Assembly: GCA_947480335.1 (NCBI GenBank) | Contig: CANKCB010000010.1 | Coordinates: 20,189-84,188, forward strand | DNA from: Gammaproteobacteria bacterium | GTDB taxonomy: Bacteria; Pseudomonadota; Gammaproteobacteria; Eutrophobiales; Eutrophobiaceae | Length of the DNA: 64,000 nucleotides | Reading direction: 5' to 3' | In this document: positions 29,186-39,441 of the stretch, in pieces | How the letters are laid out: the number at the start of each line of letters is the position of its first letter | Numbering within the stretch: position 1 is the stretch's first letter | The notes under the pieces: model-generated | Database searches by the model: none | Seen by the model: only the letters and a program-made list of their open reading frames with translations | What the model was told of the DNA's origin: nothing | Made by a program: the position numbers and the translations under genes

Positions 29186-29862
29186 TAAAACTGGATTGAG
29201 CCGGTTACTGTCACGATTAACTTGCTGCTACCCGCTTCAACCGCAGGAGCGGCCGCTTCCATTTTAGCCATCGACACCCTGGTGTCCTGATACATGACCG
29301 GACCGGTCTGGCCGGTATTGACCTGTATATTCACAATTCTATAATTCTTGTTATCCATGTGTTCGCGGATAATTTCCGCACGTTGTCTGAACGCCACCAT
29401 TGCTTCACCGATCAGTTCATTCTCAATCCTGATCCGGGTTGGTTTGGTCGGGGAAAAATGCATCTGGTTCACATGCAGCTTCTGCTGCAAATCGCCCACC
29501 AGTCTGGTCAGATCAGCGATATCAACACTGCGCAGGTACAGTTCCTGACTGGCGCGCCAGCCGACGATAAATCTGTCGCTGTACTCGGGGTACGTCTGGT
29601 AGGAACGTGTACTCACATCAATATTCTTGTTAGCACGGGACAGGTCCAGTGCCCATTGCATGGTGGTATTGACCTCGTCCGCGATCATCTCCGGCTTGTT
29701 GCCTTCTGCTTCAACCAGCATGGTAACTTCCAGCTGATCATTCTCCACCTCCCTTTCTGCCTGGGCATCTATATTCACCAGATTAAACAGCCTGTCGACT
29801 TGTGCACTGACTGTCAGTGAAAATGACAGTAAAAGCAGACTACGGGTAATAAATCGCAACAT
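29182..29862 (-). CDS. SIMPL-domain (DUF541) periplasmic protein
   Basis: A 226-residue exported protein with a signal peptide (cleavage near VSAQ, residue 21) and the SIMPL/DUF541 fold (alternating beta-alpha segments with [13 protein letters not shown] and the [13 protein letters not shown] helix). Family members are periplasmic or surface proteins with reported roles in stress tolerance or signalling; the exact activity is unknown. The gene is tail-to-tail with hemL. Confidence 0.8.
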   Translation of the reverse strand: MLRFITRSLLLLSFSLTVSAQVDRLFNLVNIDAQAEREVENDQLEVTMLVEAEGNKPEMIADEVNTTMQWALDLSRANKNIDVSTRSYQTYPEYSDRFIVGWRASQELYLRSVDIADLTRLVGDLQQKLHVNQMHFSPTKPTRIRIENELIGEAMVAFRQRAEIIREHMDNKNYRIVNIQVNTGQTGPVMYQDTRVSMAKMEAAAPAVEAGSSKLIVTVTGSIQFY

Positions 29863-30126
29863 GGTGCTTCCTCCAACAAATGGGAATAATGAGGGAAATT
29901 ATACTCCAGAGTGCAAAATTACCTATTCGGACATAAATCTGCATTAATCCTGTCGAAATGCAGCGGAGGCTGGAGTATGATGCGGAAAATTTTTAGATGG
30001 TACAGTGTATTTTGCAGATGATTACCGTGCAGTCTCCTGTTTACAACAACGCTGTTGCAGCGCATCCCCGCGCTGTGTTTCTGTATTCTGTCAGATTCTG
30101 ATTTCTCATTTCTTTCCTGAGATACC

Positions 30127-31062
30127 ATGCCGCCTAGAACCACACCTGAATCAATCGCCAATGGCACAGTCAGAATGGTGGACGGTGAGGAACGTGTCTA
30201 CTACGATGGATACTGGATACGTTATTACGAAAGTCCGGAAACACTGTCCTACAAGAAACAACTGATCGACTTACTTACCCGCCGCGTTTTTCACCATACA
30301 GAGCCTGGTATCAATACACCCAGCGATCGTCTGGAAGAAGTTCGTGCTGCCTATGAAGTTGAAAATGATCCCTACAGAAAACGGGTACTGGCAGCGATGC
30401 TGGCTGGCGCCTTGCTCAACCGTGGCTCGGAAATTTTGACCCATATTGTTGAACTGGAAGAAAAAGGGGTCGATGTCAGCCCGGAAAGTGGTTTGTTAAA
30501 AAAATGCGGTAGTTGTTTCATGGGCGCGCTGGAGTATGGCAAATATATTCATCCGAACATGGGACTGGAAGGACTCGAAGGTCTGGAAGAACTTTGGGGT
30601 GAACCATTCAAGGCATTTTCCATGCCGGTCAAACAGTTTCTGGAATCGCGTTATATCAAGATTGCGCAAACCATGCGCGAAATCGATTCAATTACCGACA
30701 AGCTGTGTTCGATATTCAAGAAGACTCCGTTACTGTCACATTTGGTACCCACCATCAAGGAACTCGGCGCCAGCGCAAAATTGGCTACTGAGACCATGCG
30801 CAGCGATCCCAGAATGATCGAAATCTGGCCCCGGTTTGTCGGTGCTTCAGACAAGACCTTTGCGGCCAAAATCAATATACCCAACGAAAGCGCCAAGAAA
30901 CTGCACGCATTGGGACAACGCGGTCTGAAACTGATCCAGGATGGTTCCACCCTGATTATCAGTCATACTTATAGCCGGGTACCGATGCCGAACAGCACAC
31001 GTGACTTCCTGCAACGCTGTGACAATTTTATGGTGAAATACGGATCACAACTTTGTAAGTAA
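30127..31062 (+). CDS. Unrecognised soluble protein
   Basis: A 311-residue protein that is mostly alpha-helical and has no signal peptide or membrane helix. An N-terminal YYDGYWIRYYE segment is followed by helices containing an RLEEVRAAYEVEND element and a short acidic repeat (GLEGLEGLEELW, ~146-157). A Cys pair (KKCGSC, ~125-130) could be functional. About 260 bases separate it from the upstream gene, and it is convergent with the FAD oxidoreductase gene at 31118. I do not recognise the family; a cytoplasmic role is likely. Confidence 0.65.
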   Translation: MPPRTTPESIANGTVRMVDGEERVYYDGYWIRYYESPETLSYKKQLIDLLTRRVFHHTEPGINTPSDRLEEVRAAYEVENDPYRKRVLAAMLAGALLNRGSEILTHIVELEEKGVDVSPESGLLKKCGSCFMGALEYGKYIHPNMGLEGLEGLEELWGEPFKAFSMPVKQFLESRYIKIAQTMREIDSITDKLCSIFKKTPLLSHLVPTIKELGASAKLATETMRSDPRMIEIWPRFVGASDKTFAAKINIPNESAKKLHALGQRGLKLIQDGSTLIISHTYSRVPMPNSTRDFLQRCDNFMVKYGSQLCK

Positions 31063-31117
31063 GTGCCGGGTTTCCGGCAGCAGGCCCACAGTACACCCGC
31101 AGTTGATTACACTCTGG

Positions 31118-32512
31118 CTATGCTCGACCAATAACCCGTCCTGGATTCAGTATATGATTTGGATCGAGTGCTGATTTCAGCGTCTGCATCAGTACAATTT
31201 CTTCCGGACTGCGTGACAGGTGCAACCACGGTTTTTTTAACATGCCTATACCATGCTCAGCCGCGACACCACCCTGATGTGCGCCAGTAATGCGATAAAC
31301 AATATCATAAATCCTTCGGGTATCTTCGCGTTTGCCGGTAGTGGCGATTAAATGCAGATTGCCGTCACCGATATGGCCAAATATCAACAGGAACAGATTA
31401 CCAAACTCCCTTTGTAATTCCTGTTCAATTTCCCTGATACAGGATTCAGTTTGATTCAACGGAATACCAATATCGAAATTTGCCTCGTATTTGACCATGC
31501 GTAAAATTTCACCCACCGCATCACGAATCGCCCAGAAGTCCTGCCGATCCTGCACTGAACTGGCGATGACCGCATCTGCGATACGACCGGCTTCCAGTTC
31601 CTCAAAAAGAGCCTGCTGAAATCTGGCTTCATCCTTGTCTGTCTCATTGCCTTCCGACTCCAGCAACACATAAAAATTATGGTGCTGACCGAATGGATCG
31701 CGACGGTGTTTCACTTCATCAACAGCATATCGATAATAATTTGCCCACATGGCCTCAAACGCACTGATGACAGGCAGTTTTTTCTTCATCGATTTAAGCA
31801 GTGCAATCACATCGCTGAAATTAGTCATCGCACATAAAGCGGATGTCCTGGATGATGTGGCCGGAAAGAGTCGCAGTATCGCCTCGGTAACCACACCAAG
31901 CGAACCTTCGCTACCGATGAACAAATGTTTCAAATCAAAACCGGTATTGTTTTTCAGCAATTTGTTTCGAGAGGCAATGATGGTGCCATCGGCCATAACC
32001 ACTTCCAGCCCGAGAACCAGCGATCGTGTCATACCATACTGGATTACCTGATTTCCTCCGGCATTGGTCGCGATATTGCCCCCAATGGTACAGGAGCCTC
32101 TTGCCCCCAGATCCAGCGGCAACATGAAACCGGCTTCGCGCGCCGCCAGTTGTAGTGTCTCCAATGGGGTACCGGCGCGGGCGGTCAGTGTCATTGACTC
32201 CGCATCCAGTTCAACCACACCTTGCAATCTCTCCAGACTGAGTACCCATTCGCCGGTTTGTGGCGTTGCCCCACCAGCCAGTCCCGTCAGTCCACCCTGT
32301 ACCACCAAAGGCTGTCTGGATTGATTACACAACCGCAAAATCGTACTAACGGCCTCTGTAGAGTTCGGTCTGAAAACCACGTCAGGCAGACAGGGGTTTT
32401 CCCGGCTCCAGTCCACGGCATAACGCGGCTCGACCTGCTCCCCCTGTAAGATGGCCGAATGGCCGATTTCAGCGGTGATACTGTCCAGTAATTGTTTTGC
32501 TGTTAGGCTCAT
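31118..32512 (-). CDS. FAD-linked 2-hydroxyacid dehydrogenase (GlcD / D-2-hydroxyglutarate dehydrogenase type)
   Basis: The 464-residue flavoenzyme belongs to the vanillyl-alcohol-oxidase family: an N-terminal FAD-binding domain (residues ~35-220; segments VVQGGLTGLAGGATP, PLDLGARGSCTIGGNIATNAGG) and a C-terminal domain with the metal-binding HIGDGNLHL motif near residue 380. These enzymes oxidise D-lactate, glycolate or D-2-hydroxyglutarate and pass electrons to quinone or an electron-transfer protein. The size matches the D-2-hydroxyglutarate dehydrogenase of pseudomonads, but the substrate is not certain. Confidence 0.85.
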   Translation of the reverse strand: MSLTAKQLLDSITAEIGHSAILQGEQVEPRYAVDWSRENPCLPDVVFRPNSTEAVSTILRLCNQSRQPLVVQGGLTGLAGGATPQTGEWVLSLERLQGVVELDAESMTLTARAGTPLETLQLAAREAGFMLPLDLGARGSCTIGGNIATNAGGNQVIQYGMTRSLVLGLEVVMADGTIIASRNKLLKNNTGFDLKHLFIGSEGSLGVVTEAILRLFPATSSRTSALCAMTNFSDVIALLKSMKKKLPVISAFEAMWANYYRYAVDEVKHRRDPFGQHHNFYVLLESEGNETDKDEARFQQALFEELEAGRIADAVIASSVQDRQDFWAIRDAVGEILRMVKYEANFDIGIPLNQTESCIREIEQELQREFGNLFLLIFGHIGDGNLHLIATTGKREDTRRIYDIVYRITGAHQGGVAAEHGIGMLKKPWLHLSRSPEEIVLMQTLKSALDPNHILNPGRVIGRA

Positions 32513-32680
32513 GTCTGTCCGCTTCAGTGGTAGAGGTTCAGGTAGGACTCGATTATAGTCATATTACCGGACAATTTTGAATCTCCCTTAACCACACAAG
32601 CCAATTTGGTGTATTATTTCCGGCCTTAAACACCGTTAAACCCTGCAATTTTTGATTATTCATAATGAACTGGAGCCTAC

Positions 32681-33871
32681 ATGTTCGAAGCGTTTGAAAA
32701 ACTGCCCGATGATCCCATACTCGGATTAACCACAGCCTATCTGAATGATAGCAACCCAAAAAAAGTTGACCTCGGTGTCGGCGTATATCGTGACGAACAA
32801 GGCAAGACACCAGTGTTTGATGCAGTCAAACGCGCGGAAAGAATCAAGCTGGAAAAGGAAACTTCCAAAACCTACACCGGTATCGAAGGCGATCCTGTTT
32901 TCAACGAACAGATCCAGAAACTGATACTGGGAGCGGATCACCCATCACTGAAGGATGGACGTTCGTGTGCGATTGTTGGCCCGGGTGGTTCTGGTTCACT
33001 ACGTGTCGGTGCTGAAGTCATCAACAGCTGGAAGCCGGGCGCAAATGTCTGGGTAAGCCGACCGAGCTGGCCCAACCATATCCCGTTAATTGGTACCGCA
33101 GGCCTGACCATGAAGGAATATCCTTACTATTATGAACAGGCTCATCAAATCCGGACCGATGAAATGCTGGGTCAAATCTCAAAACTCGGTAGCAATGATG
33201 TGCTGTTATTGCACGCCTGCTGTCATAACCCGACCGGTGCCGATCTGGATATGAATCACTGGAAGGAAATTGCCCGTCTGGCACAGCAGAACGGCTTCAC
33301 ACCGTTTGTGGATTCGGCCTATCAGGGTCTGGGACGGGGTCTGGATGGTGATGCCGAGGGCCTACGTTATCTGGCCGCGGCGGTTCCTGAAATTATCATC
33401 GCCTATTCCTGTTCCAAAAATTTCGGTCTGTATCGTGAACGTGTCGGTGCGCTGCAAATTGTGACAAAAAACCAGACTTCTACCGAGGCAGTCAGATCGC
33501 ATATGAAGTCAGTCGCACGCAGACTTTATTCTGTACCGCCTGCACATGGCGCCATACTGGTTGGTATGATCCTGTCTGATCCGGAACTGAAAAAGAGCTG
33601 GGCGGCGGAACTGGACGGTATCTGTACCCGAATTAACAGCCTGCGTGTACAGCTTACTGACATGCTGGCAAAGAAAGGATCCAGACAGGACTTCAGCTTT
33701 GTCCGCTCACAATACGGCATGTTTTCCATGCTGGGGTTGTCAGTCGAACAGGTACAGCGTTTGAAGAAAGATTACAGCGTTTATATGGTAAACAGCAGTC
33801 GAATCAATATTGCCGGAATCAGCAACAGTAATATTGACTATCTGACGGATTCCATCCTCGCCGTTATTTAA
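32681..33871 (+). CDS. Aromatic amino acid / aspartate aminotransferase (class I)
   Basis: The 396-residue PLP enzyme has the class I aminotransferase layout: LGVGVYRDEQGKTP (31-44), the HACCHNPTGAD segment around 178-188, the cofactor lysine Lys246 in YSCSKNFGLYRERVG, and a C-terminal SSRINIAG substrate-binding segment. It transfers amino groups between aspartate or aromatic amino acids and 2-oxoglutarate. TyrB and AspC are very similar, so I do not choose between them. Confidence 0.9.
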   Translation: MFEAFEKLPDDPILGLTTAYLNDSNPKKVDLGVGVYRDEQGKTPVFDAVKRAERIKLEKETSKTYTGIEGDPVFNEQIQKLILGADHPSLKDGRSCAIVGPGGSGSLRVGAEVINSWKPGANVWVSRPSWPNHIPLIGTAGLTMKEYPYYYEQAHQIRTDEMLGQISKLGSNDVLLLHACCHNPTGADLDMNHWKEIARLAQQNGFTPFVDSAYQGLGRGLDGDAEGLRYLAAAVPEIIIAYSCSKNFGLYRERVGALQIVTKNQTSTEAVRSHMKSVARRLYSVPPAHGAILVGMILSDPELKKSWAAELDGICTRINSLRVQLTDMLAKKGSRQDFSFVRSQYGMFSMLGLSVEQVQRLKKDYSVYMVNSSRINIAGISNSNIDYLTDSILAVI

Positions 33872-33887
33872 ACCCTGTTCTGATAAA

Positions 33888-33924
33888 TTCAGGCCTGCAT
33901 TACTGCTGGTAATGCAGGCCTGAA
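33888..33924. terminator. Bidirectional hairpin terminator
   Basis: A 16-base perfect stem (33888-33903 with 33909-33924) with a five-base loop lies between two convergent genes (the aminotransferase and the CDGSH protein). T or A residues on both sides favour a terminator working for both strands. Confidence 0.88.
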
Positions 33925-33934
33925 ACAATAGAAG

Positions 33935-34174
33935 TTACAACTTGCTATGGGTACCATCACAAAACGGCACATTCCCGGTTTGTTTACAGGCACACAAAAA
34001 TTTCTTGCCGGTTTCGGTTGCTTCAAACTTGAGCGGGGCAAATTCACTGCCCTTGTGTGAACCATCACAAAATGGCTGATTCTTGCTCATACCGCAGGCA
34101 CACCAGCTGTACTTTTCACCCTTGACCAGATCCACACCAATTGGCGCCTTTTGTGCGATTACAGGTTTGCTCAT
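33935..34174 (-). CDS. Two-domain CDGSH iron-sulfur protein
   Basis: The 79-residue protein has two CDGSH motifs: WCACGMSKNQPFCDGSH and LCACKQTGNVPFCDGTH, each with the C-x-C ... C-D-G-(S/T)-H set that binds a [2Fe-2S] cluster through three Cys and one His. Small double-CDGSH proteins of bacteria are cytoplasmic and thought to act in redox or cluster transfer. It lies downstream of hisN on the same strand, with its own terminator. Confidence 0.9.
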   Translation of the reverse strand: MSKPVIAQKAPIGVDLVKGEKYSWCACGMSKNQPFCDGSHKGSEFAPLKFEATETGKKFLCACKQTGNVPFCDGTHSKL

Positions 34175-34200
34175 GATTATTTTCTCCTTACAGTTTACTT

Positions 34201-34995
34201 TCAGGTTTTATTCTTTAAATGTACCAATGCAATCTTGTGCAGGGAACGGTTAGCCGCTGCCACTACCTTGCCACCTTGTAGTGCTGGTTTGCCTTCCCAG
34301 TCTGTCACGACACCACCTGCCGACTCGATCAGCGGTATCAGGGGCAGGATGTCATAGGCCTGCAAATCGGCTTCGACCACCAGATCAACATGGCCTGCCG
34401 CCAGTAGCGTATAGCCATAACAATCCGTGCCGTAACGTGAATACCGGCAGGCTTTTTCAAGCCTCTGAAACGCTGATCGATCAGCGGCAGATTTAAACAG
34501 ATTCGGATGGGTACAACACAGGATAGCATCGGTCAATGTTCGGGTATTGCGGGCATGTAACTGCTGTATTGCATTCCCTTGTTTATGCCAGGCCGAGTGA
34601 CGATCCGCATAAAACGTTTCTCGTACAAACGGCTGGTGCATCACCCCCAGAACAGGCCGACCTGCTTTAAGCAGTCCCAGCAAGGTACCCCACATCGGGG
34701 TGCCGGCTATGAATCCGCGTGTACCATCAATCGGGTCGATAATCCAGGTATAGGCCCCTCCTTCAAGCACACCCTGCTCTTCACCGGTAATGCCATGGTC
34801 AGGATACTGCTTCTGGATCTGCCTGCGTAGATAGAGTTCGATTTCGCGGTCCGCCTCCGTCACCGGATCGAACCGTTCGCTGGACTTGTTATCTACCTGT
34901 ACGGCAGTCCGGAAATATTTTCTGGCAATACGGCCCGAGGCTATGGCAATCTTGATTGCAAAAGCCAGCATCTGTTGTTGCAAGTCATGGGACAT
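34201..34995 (-). CDS. hisN: Histidinol-phosphatase, inositol-monophosphatase family
   Basis: The 264-residue enzyme has the metal-site motifs of the family: EEQG (Glu72-Glu73), WIIDPIDGTRGF (Asp87, Asp90) and the late WEGKPALQGG segment with the VAAANRSLH tail. GTRGF after the DPID motif is characteristic of HisN-type histidinol phosphatases rather than of inositol monophosphatases, which have GTTNF. It would dephosphorylate L-histidinol phosphate in histidine synthesis. A neighbouring role in other phosphoester hydrolysis cannot be excluded. Confidence 0.85.
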   Translation of the reverse strand: MSHDLQQQMLAFAIKIAIASGRIARKYFRTAVQVDNKSSERFDPVTEADREIELYLRRQIQKQYPDHGITGEEQGVLEGGAYTWIIDPIDGTRGFIAGTPMWGTLLGLLKAGRPVLGVMHQPFVRETFYADRHSAWHKQGNAIQQLHARNTRTLTDAILCCTHPNLFKSAADRSAFQRLEKACRYSRYGTDCYGYTLLAAGHVDLVVEADLQAYDILPLIPLIESAGGVVTDWEGKPALQGGKVVAAANRSLHKIALVHLKNKT

Positions 34996-35160
34996 AACGT
35001 TTACAGGATCATCCGGATTAAGTGAACTGAACTATACCTGACATTTAATGGTTGTGGCAGATCTGTCCGGGTTACAACCCGGCAAACAAAGTTTGTTGTG
35101 GAGAAACAGACCAAAATACTGCTATCGTTATCCGGTCAAATGACTGCCGTGGAGGCGCGC

Positions 35161-36825
35161 ATGGAAAATTTTGATGTTCCCATGTTGATGAACAGTCTTC
35201 CGCTTATCATGAATATTGGCAAATGGCTGGGTATCAGTCTCGGCCTGCTCTATATCGTTGCCGCATTCGGTATCAGCATGCTGGCAGCCCGTCTCCGTCA
35301 TCCCCATGCGTGGATTGCCTGGATACCGGTAGCCAATCTTTACCTGTTGTGTCGTCTGGCAAAAGTCAGCCCACTATTTATACTTTTTGCCATAGTACCA
35401 GTACTCAATCTATTCATACTGGCTTATCTCGGTACCTGTATCGCTCCGCGTGTAGGTAAATCAGCGGTACTTGGCGCCATACTCGGTTTTCCGATTCTGG
35501 GTGCATTTATTCCTTTGCTACTGGCAACAGGAAATAATATTGAACCACTACCTGAAGGTGCAAAAGCACCCTCAACTTCACCCATCGTATATGCCCTCAT
35601 TAATGCCGGTGTTGCAGCCGGATTGATCATCCTTGCCGGTGTTGGAATCAAAATGGCCAACAAGATGACTGAACGAGTGACGCCCACCGCAGAGCAGGCG
35701 GCGGCTACATTACCCAAACGAATGGCCGGTACCCTCACCGAATTTCCAATTGATACCAATACCGACGATCCTGCACGACCAGTTAATGTAATGACGGTCG
35801 GTTTCGCCTCCGGCAATGCGGCAGAATCCGTTTCACCTGTGGGACTGCAATCATCGCAACTTCCCCCCTGGATTGATCCATCATCGTTGCCAACGATGGC
35901 TGAAAGTGCCATGTCCGCTGACTATCATTCTGACAAGTCCAGCGCACAGGTGAGTGTGGTCACCCTCGCCATGCGCGATAATGCAACCTCAACCCTGACT
36001 CCACCCAGCCAGACCGCATTAAATGAACTGGGGCAGAATACGAAGGTAAGTGGTGTTGAATTACAGAGTGCCAGTGGAGTCAAATATCAGGGCTACCATG
36101 TCAGTACGCCCACATCCAGTTACTATGCGTTGCAACAGGCAGAGAACCAAACTGCCATTATCATCTCTGCCAACGATGCGGCAGGCGTGGAAATTGCCGA
36201 AAGACTCGCCAGCAATATAGGCAATGGCAACGGCCTGCTCGAATTTGAACAATACCGCAACTCCTTTGGTCAGATGCCTTCAACTCCGACAGGGTCCAGC
36301 ATGGCATTCCTGAAATCTTTCACTGAAGATGATATTGCACTAATGGTCAGGCAATTTGATCAGGGACTGAATCAGGCGCGTGCCGAAGGAGAAGTCGACC
36401 CACAAATAGCATCCCTGATAGACATGGCTCGTGCCATAGTACCCAGCAATGTTTCAGTTGCCTATTACACAACATCGAGTCCACAGAAACTCTACGGGGC
36501 AGCCGTGGCGGGTTATTCAAGCTCGACGATCTCATGGACCGCCTTGCAAACTCTGGGTGTATTGCAATCTGTCATTCCGGGGCAGATTCCTGCCGAGATC
36601 GCCGCGGATTTACCTTTTGACTATACTCTGAATCCGATACAAGTAGGCGAAGCCTCCGGTTATATCTTTGATGCCAAAAGTAAGGAGTCTACGAATGCGG
36701 AATTCCCTGTTCATGGTGGCGTAATCCTGTTACGACAGGGAGCTTCCATTGTGTTACTCGGTGAGGCCGGCTCGACGTCAGAGGCATTGCTCAGCTGGGC
36801 CGAAAACTACGTGTCCGGGAACTAA
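35161..36825 (+). CDS. Unrecognised membrane protein with DUF5684-like N-terminus
   Basis: I start at ATG 35161 because a GTGGAGG ribosome-binding site sits five bases upstream; an in-frame GTG at 35098 lacks one. The 554-residue protein has three to four membrane helices in the first 110 residues, including an IAWIPVANLYLLCRLA element as in small DUF5684 proteins, another helix near residue 145-165, and a soluble C-terminal part of about 370 residues rich in Ser, Thr and Ala. No catalytic motif is recognised. It stands alone between hisN (divergent) and fadE (convergent). Confidence 0.65.
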   Translation: MENFDVPMLMNSLPLIMNIGKWLGISLGLLYIVAAFGISMLAARLRHPHAWIAWIPVANLYLLCRLAKVSPLFILFAIVPVLNLFILAYLGTCIAPRVGKSAVLGAILGFPILGAFIPLLLATGNNIEPLPEGAKAPSTSPIVYALINAGVAAGLIILAGVGIKMANKMTERVTPTAEQAAATLPKRMAGTLTEFPIDTNTDDPARPVNVMTVGFASGNAAESVSPVGLQSSQLPPWIDPSSLPTMAESAMSADYHSDKSSAQVSVVTLAMRDNATSTLTPPSQTALNELGQNTKVSGVELQSASGVKYQGYHVSTPTSSYYALQQAENQTAIIISANDAAGVEIAERLASNIGNGNGLLEFEQYRNSFGQMPSTPTGSSMAFLKSFTEDDIALMVRQFDQGLNQARAEGEVDPQIASLIDMARAIVPSNVSVAYYTTSSPQKLYGAAVAGYSSSTISWTALQTLGVLQSVIPGQIPAEIAADLPFDYTLNPIQVGEASGYIFDAKSKESTNAEFPVHGGVILLRQGASIVLLGEAGSTSEALLSWAENYVSGN

Positions 36826-36889
36826 ACCACGAATTATCCGCACCGACGCGGATGCAATAGACTGGTTTTATTTGCCGGACTGTCTGTTG

Positions 36890-39325
36890 TTATTGGCTAA
36901 TATGACTGAATGCATCGTAGGGAAAATCGTCGACATTGATGATATCCATGATCTTCGCATCAAAATCACGCATACGCTCGGCAGCGTCATTATCCAGTAC
37001 ACCAGCGCTGGCTGCCGCGTTGATTAAAGGCAGTCCCATCAAATCCGGCATCCGTTTTTCCTTGACCGCTTTGCGCATAGTGGCGATAAACGGTTCCATT
37101 TCATCAGCGAGTACCAGCAGCTGATCCAGTTTGCCGACCTGATTAAAATCACTGGCAGTCAAATAGGCCCCCTCGGTTAACAGCTTGCGCGTCTGGGTAT
37201 TGTGCGTGACCAGTCCGGCAATCTGTTTTTCCAGCGTGTCAGCTGGCATGGCAAATCGGGCTCCCAGCGGGAACACCATGCATTGCAGCTTCCAGGCCGC
37301 CAGTCGGTTTGGCAAATTCTGCAAAAGCTCGATCATTGCCTTCTGGTATTGATGTAACAAATACTGGCAGGACCATTCCACTACCGGCTTCAGCTGGGCG
37401 GGCGCGCCGTCGTCTTCATATTGTTTCAATACCATGCTGACCAGATACAGGTTACTTAATAAATCCCCGAGTCTTGCTGATATCATTTCGCGTTTCTTCA
37501 GTGAAGCCTGCATGGTCAACATCGCCACATCGGCTACCACGGCAAATGCTGCACTCAGCCGGTTCACCTGTCGATAATAAGGTGCCAGAGCAGACGGAAA
37601 TGCCCCCTGTATGAACAACGAACCTGTCAGTGCACTGACAAAAGCCAGCGCACTATTTCTGATGGTATTGCCCGCATGTTCAAATAATACCCGGTCAAAC
37701 TCATTAACAACTTCGGTCGTCCCGGTTTTACCTGCCAGTTCCATTTCCTTCAACACGTAAGGATGACAACGGATTGCACCCTGTCCGAAGATCATCAGGC
37801 TGCGTGTCATGATGTTGGCGCCTTCCACAGTGATCGCGACCGGAACGGATTCGTAGGCTGCTGACAGAGTATTTTTGGGGCCTTTCATAATTGCCTTGCC
37901 GCCCTGGATGTCCATACCATCATTAATGATCTGTCTGGCCATTTCCGTACAATGGTATTTCAGGATGGAGGCAGCAACAGCCGGTCTCGCGCCCCGGGTA
38001 ATCGCATGCGCTGTCTGTAATGTCGCCGCATGAATGATGTAGTTAAAACCGGCCATTCTGACCAGTGGCTTTTGCACACCTTCAAACTCGGCCAGCGGCA
38101 ACCCAAACTGACGGCGGATACGGGCATAGGCACCGGTAGCCGCAAGGGTGTTTCTCGCAATTGAATTTGAAATGGTCGGTAAACTGATCGCCCGACCGGT
38201 AGACAGACATTCAATTAACATACGCCAACCATGCCCGGCCATGGCCTTGCCGCCAATTATAAAATCCAGTGGCACAAAAATGTCCTTACCACGAATAGGA
38301 CCGTTAAGGAATGGATCGCCAATTGGGTAGTGACGCCTGCCGATTTCAAGCCCGACTGTATCCCGTGGTAATAGTGCGCAGGTGATACCGTAATCATCCG
38401 TACTCCCCAGTAAATGATCCGGATCCTGCAATCGAAACGCCAGACCAACCAGCGTGGCAACCGGTGCCAACGTGATATAACGTTTGTTGATGTTCAAACG
38501 CATACCAATGATTTGTTCGCCTTGCCACTCTCCCTTACAGACCGTACCGGTATCCGGAATCGAGGTCGCATCAGAACCCGCCAACGGTGCAGTCAGTGCA
38601 AAACAGGGTAATTCCTGACCGGAGGCCAATCTGGGCAAGTAGTGTTGTTTCTGGGCTTCGGTTCCATACCTGACCAGCAGCTCACCCGGCCCGAGTGAAT
38701 TGGGCACACTGACAAAATTACCGACTACGCTTCCGGTACTGAACAATCGTGTCAACACTTGTACCTGCGCCACAGCAGACAGTTCCAGACCGCCATACGC
38801 TTTTGGAATTATCATGCCGAGAAAACGGTTGGTCTTGATGAAATCGACAACCTCTGGCGGAATATCCGCCAGACGGTAGTTGATATCCCAGCTGTTGACC
38901 ATCGCACACAACTGTTCAACCGGCCCGTCAATAAACGCTTGCTCTTCTGCTGTCAGTGTAGGCTTGCCGACACCGAGTAATTTTTGCCAGTCGGGTTTAC
39001 CACTGAAAATTTCACCTTCCCACCAGACTGTACCGGCCTCTATGGCAATGCGTTCGGTCGCGGAGACTGGGGGCAATACCTTACGGTACCAGGACAAAAA
39101 CGGCGCGGTGAATCCCTTGCGTCTGATATCGTCCACAGACAACATCGCCAGTACCACACTGGACAACAGCAGCAGGGTAAACAGGAACACAGACAAACTA
39201 CCGGTGATCAAGGCTCCTACGATTAACAGACCATTCGCAATGGCCGAGGATCTCAGGCTGGCTCGAAACAGGGCAAGCAGGATGGCGCCGGTAAAATAGG
39301 TGAGGATGATATATACACTGTTCAT
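36890..39325 (-). CDS. fadE: Acyl-CoA dehydrogenase FadE
   Basis: The 811-residue protein is the long FadE type (E. coli FadE is about 814): two to three N-terminal membrane-associated helices (residues ~3-65), the acyl-CoA dehydrogenase core with flavin-binding segments, and an extended C-terminus of about 250 residues. It performs the first FAD-dependent step of fatty-acid beta-oxidation, associated with the inner membrane. The PhaB-like gene lies about 115 bases upstream on the same strand. Confidence 0.9.
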   Translation of the reverse strand: MNSVYIILTYFTGAILLALFRASLRSSAIANGLLIVGALITGSLSVFLFTLLLLSSVVLAMLSVDDIRRKGFTAPFLSWYRKVLPPVSATERIAIEAGTVWWEGEIFSGKPDWQKLLGVGKPTLTAEEQAFIDGPVEQLCAMVNSWDINYRLADIPPEVVDFIKTNRFLGMIIPKAYGGLELSAVAQVQVLTRLFSTGSVVGNFVSVPNSLGPGELLVRYGTEAQKQHYLPRLASGQELPCFALTAPLAGSDATSIPDTGTVCKGEWQGEQIIGMRLNINKRYITLAPVATLVGLAFRLQDPDHLLGSTDDYGITCALLPRDTVGLEIGRRHYPIGDPFLNGPIRGKDIFVPLDFIIGGKAMAGHGWRMLIECLSTGRAISLPTISNSIARNTLAATGAYARIRRQFGLPLAEFEGVQKPLVRMAGFNYIIHAATLQTAHAITRGARPAVAASILKYHCTEMARQIINDGMDIQGGKAIMKGPKNTLSAAYESVPVAITVEGANIMTRSLMIFGQGAIRCHPYVLKEMELAGKTGTTEVVNEFDRVLFEHAGNTIRNSALAFVSALTGSLFIQGAFPSALAPYYRQVNRLSAAFAVVADVAMLTMQASLKKREMISARLGDLLSNLYLVSMVLKQYEDDGAPAQLKPVVEWSCQYLLHQYQKAMIELLQNLPNRLAAWKLQCMVFPLGARFAMPADTLEKQIAGLVTHNTQTRKLLTEGAYLTASDFNQVGKLDQLLVLADEMEPFIATMRKAVKEKRMPDLMGLPLINAAASAGVLDNDAAERMRDFDAKIMDIINVDDFPYDAFSHISQ

Positions 39326-39441
39326 TGTAATCTCCCTCTGTAAACCATAGCTGTATTGTAGACGCTGGAAGAGTAAAACGCCCGGGTGACTTGCGTGCCG
39401 ATTGAGCGGACTAACACCCGGGGCAGGATACCAGTTGCTGA

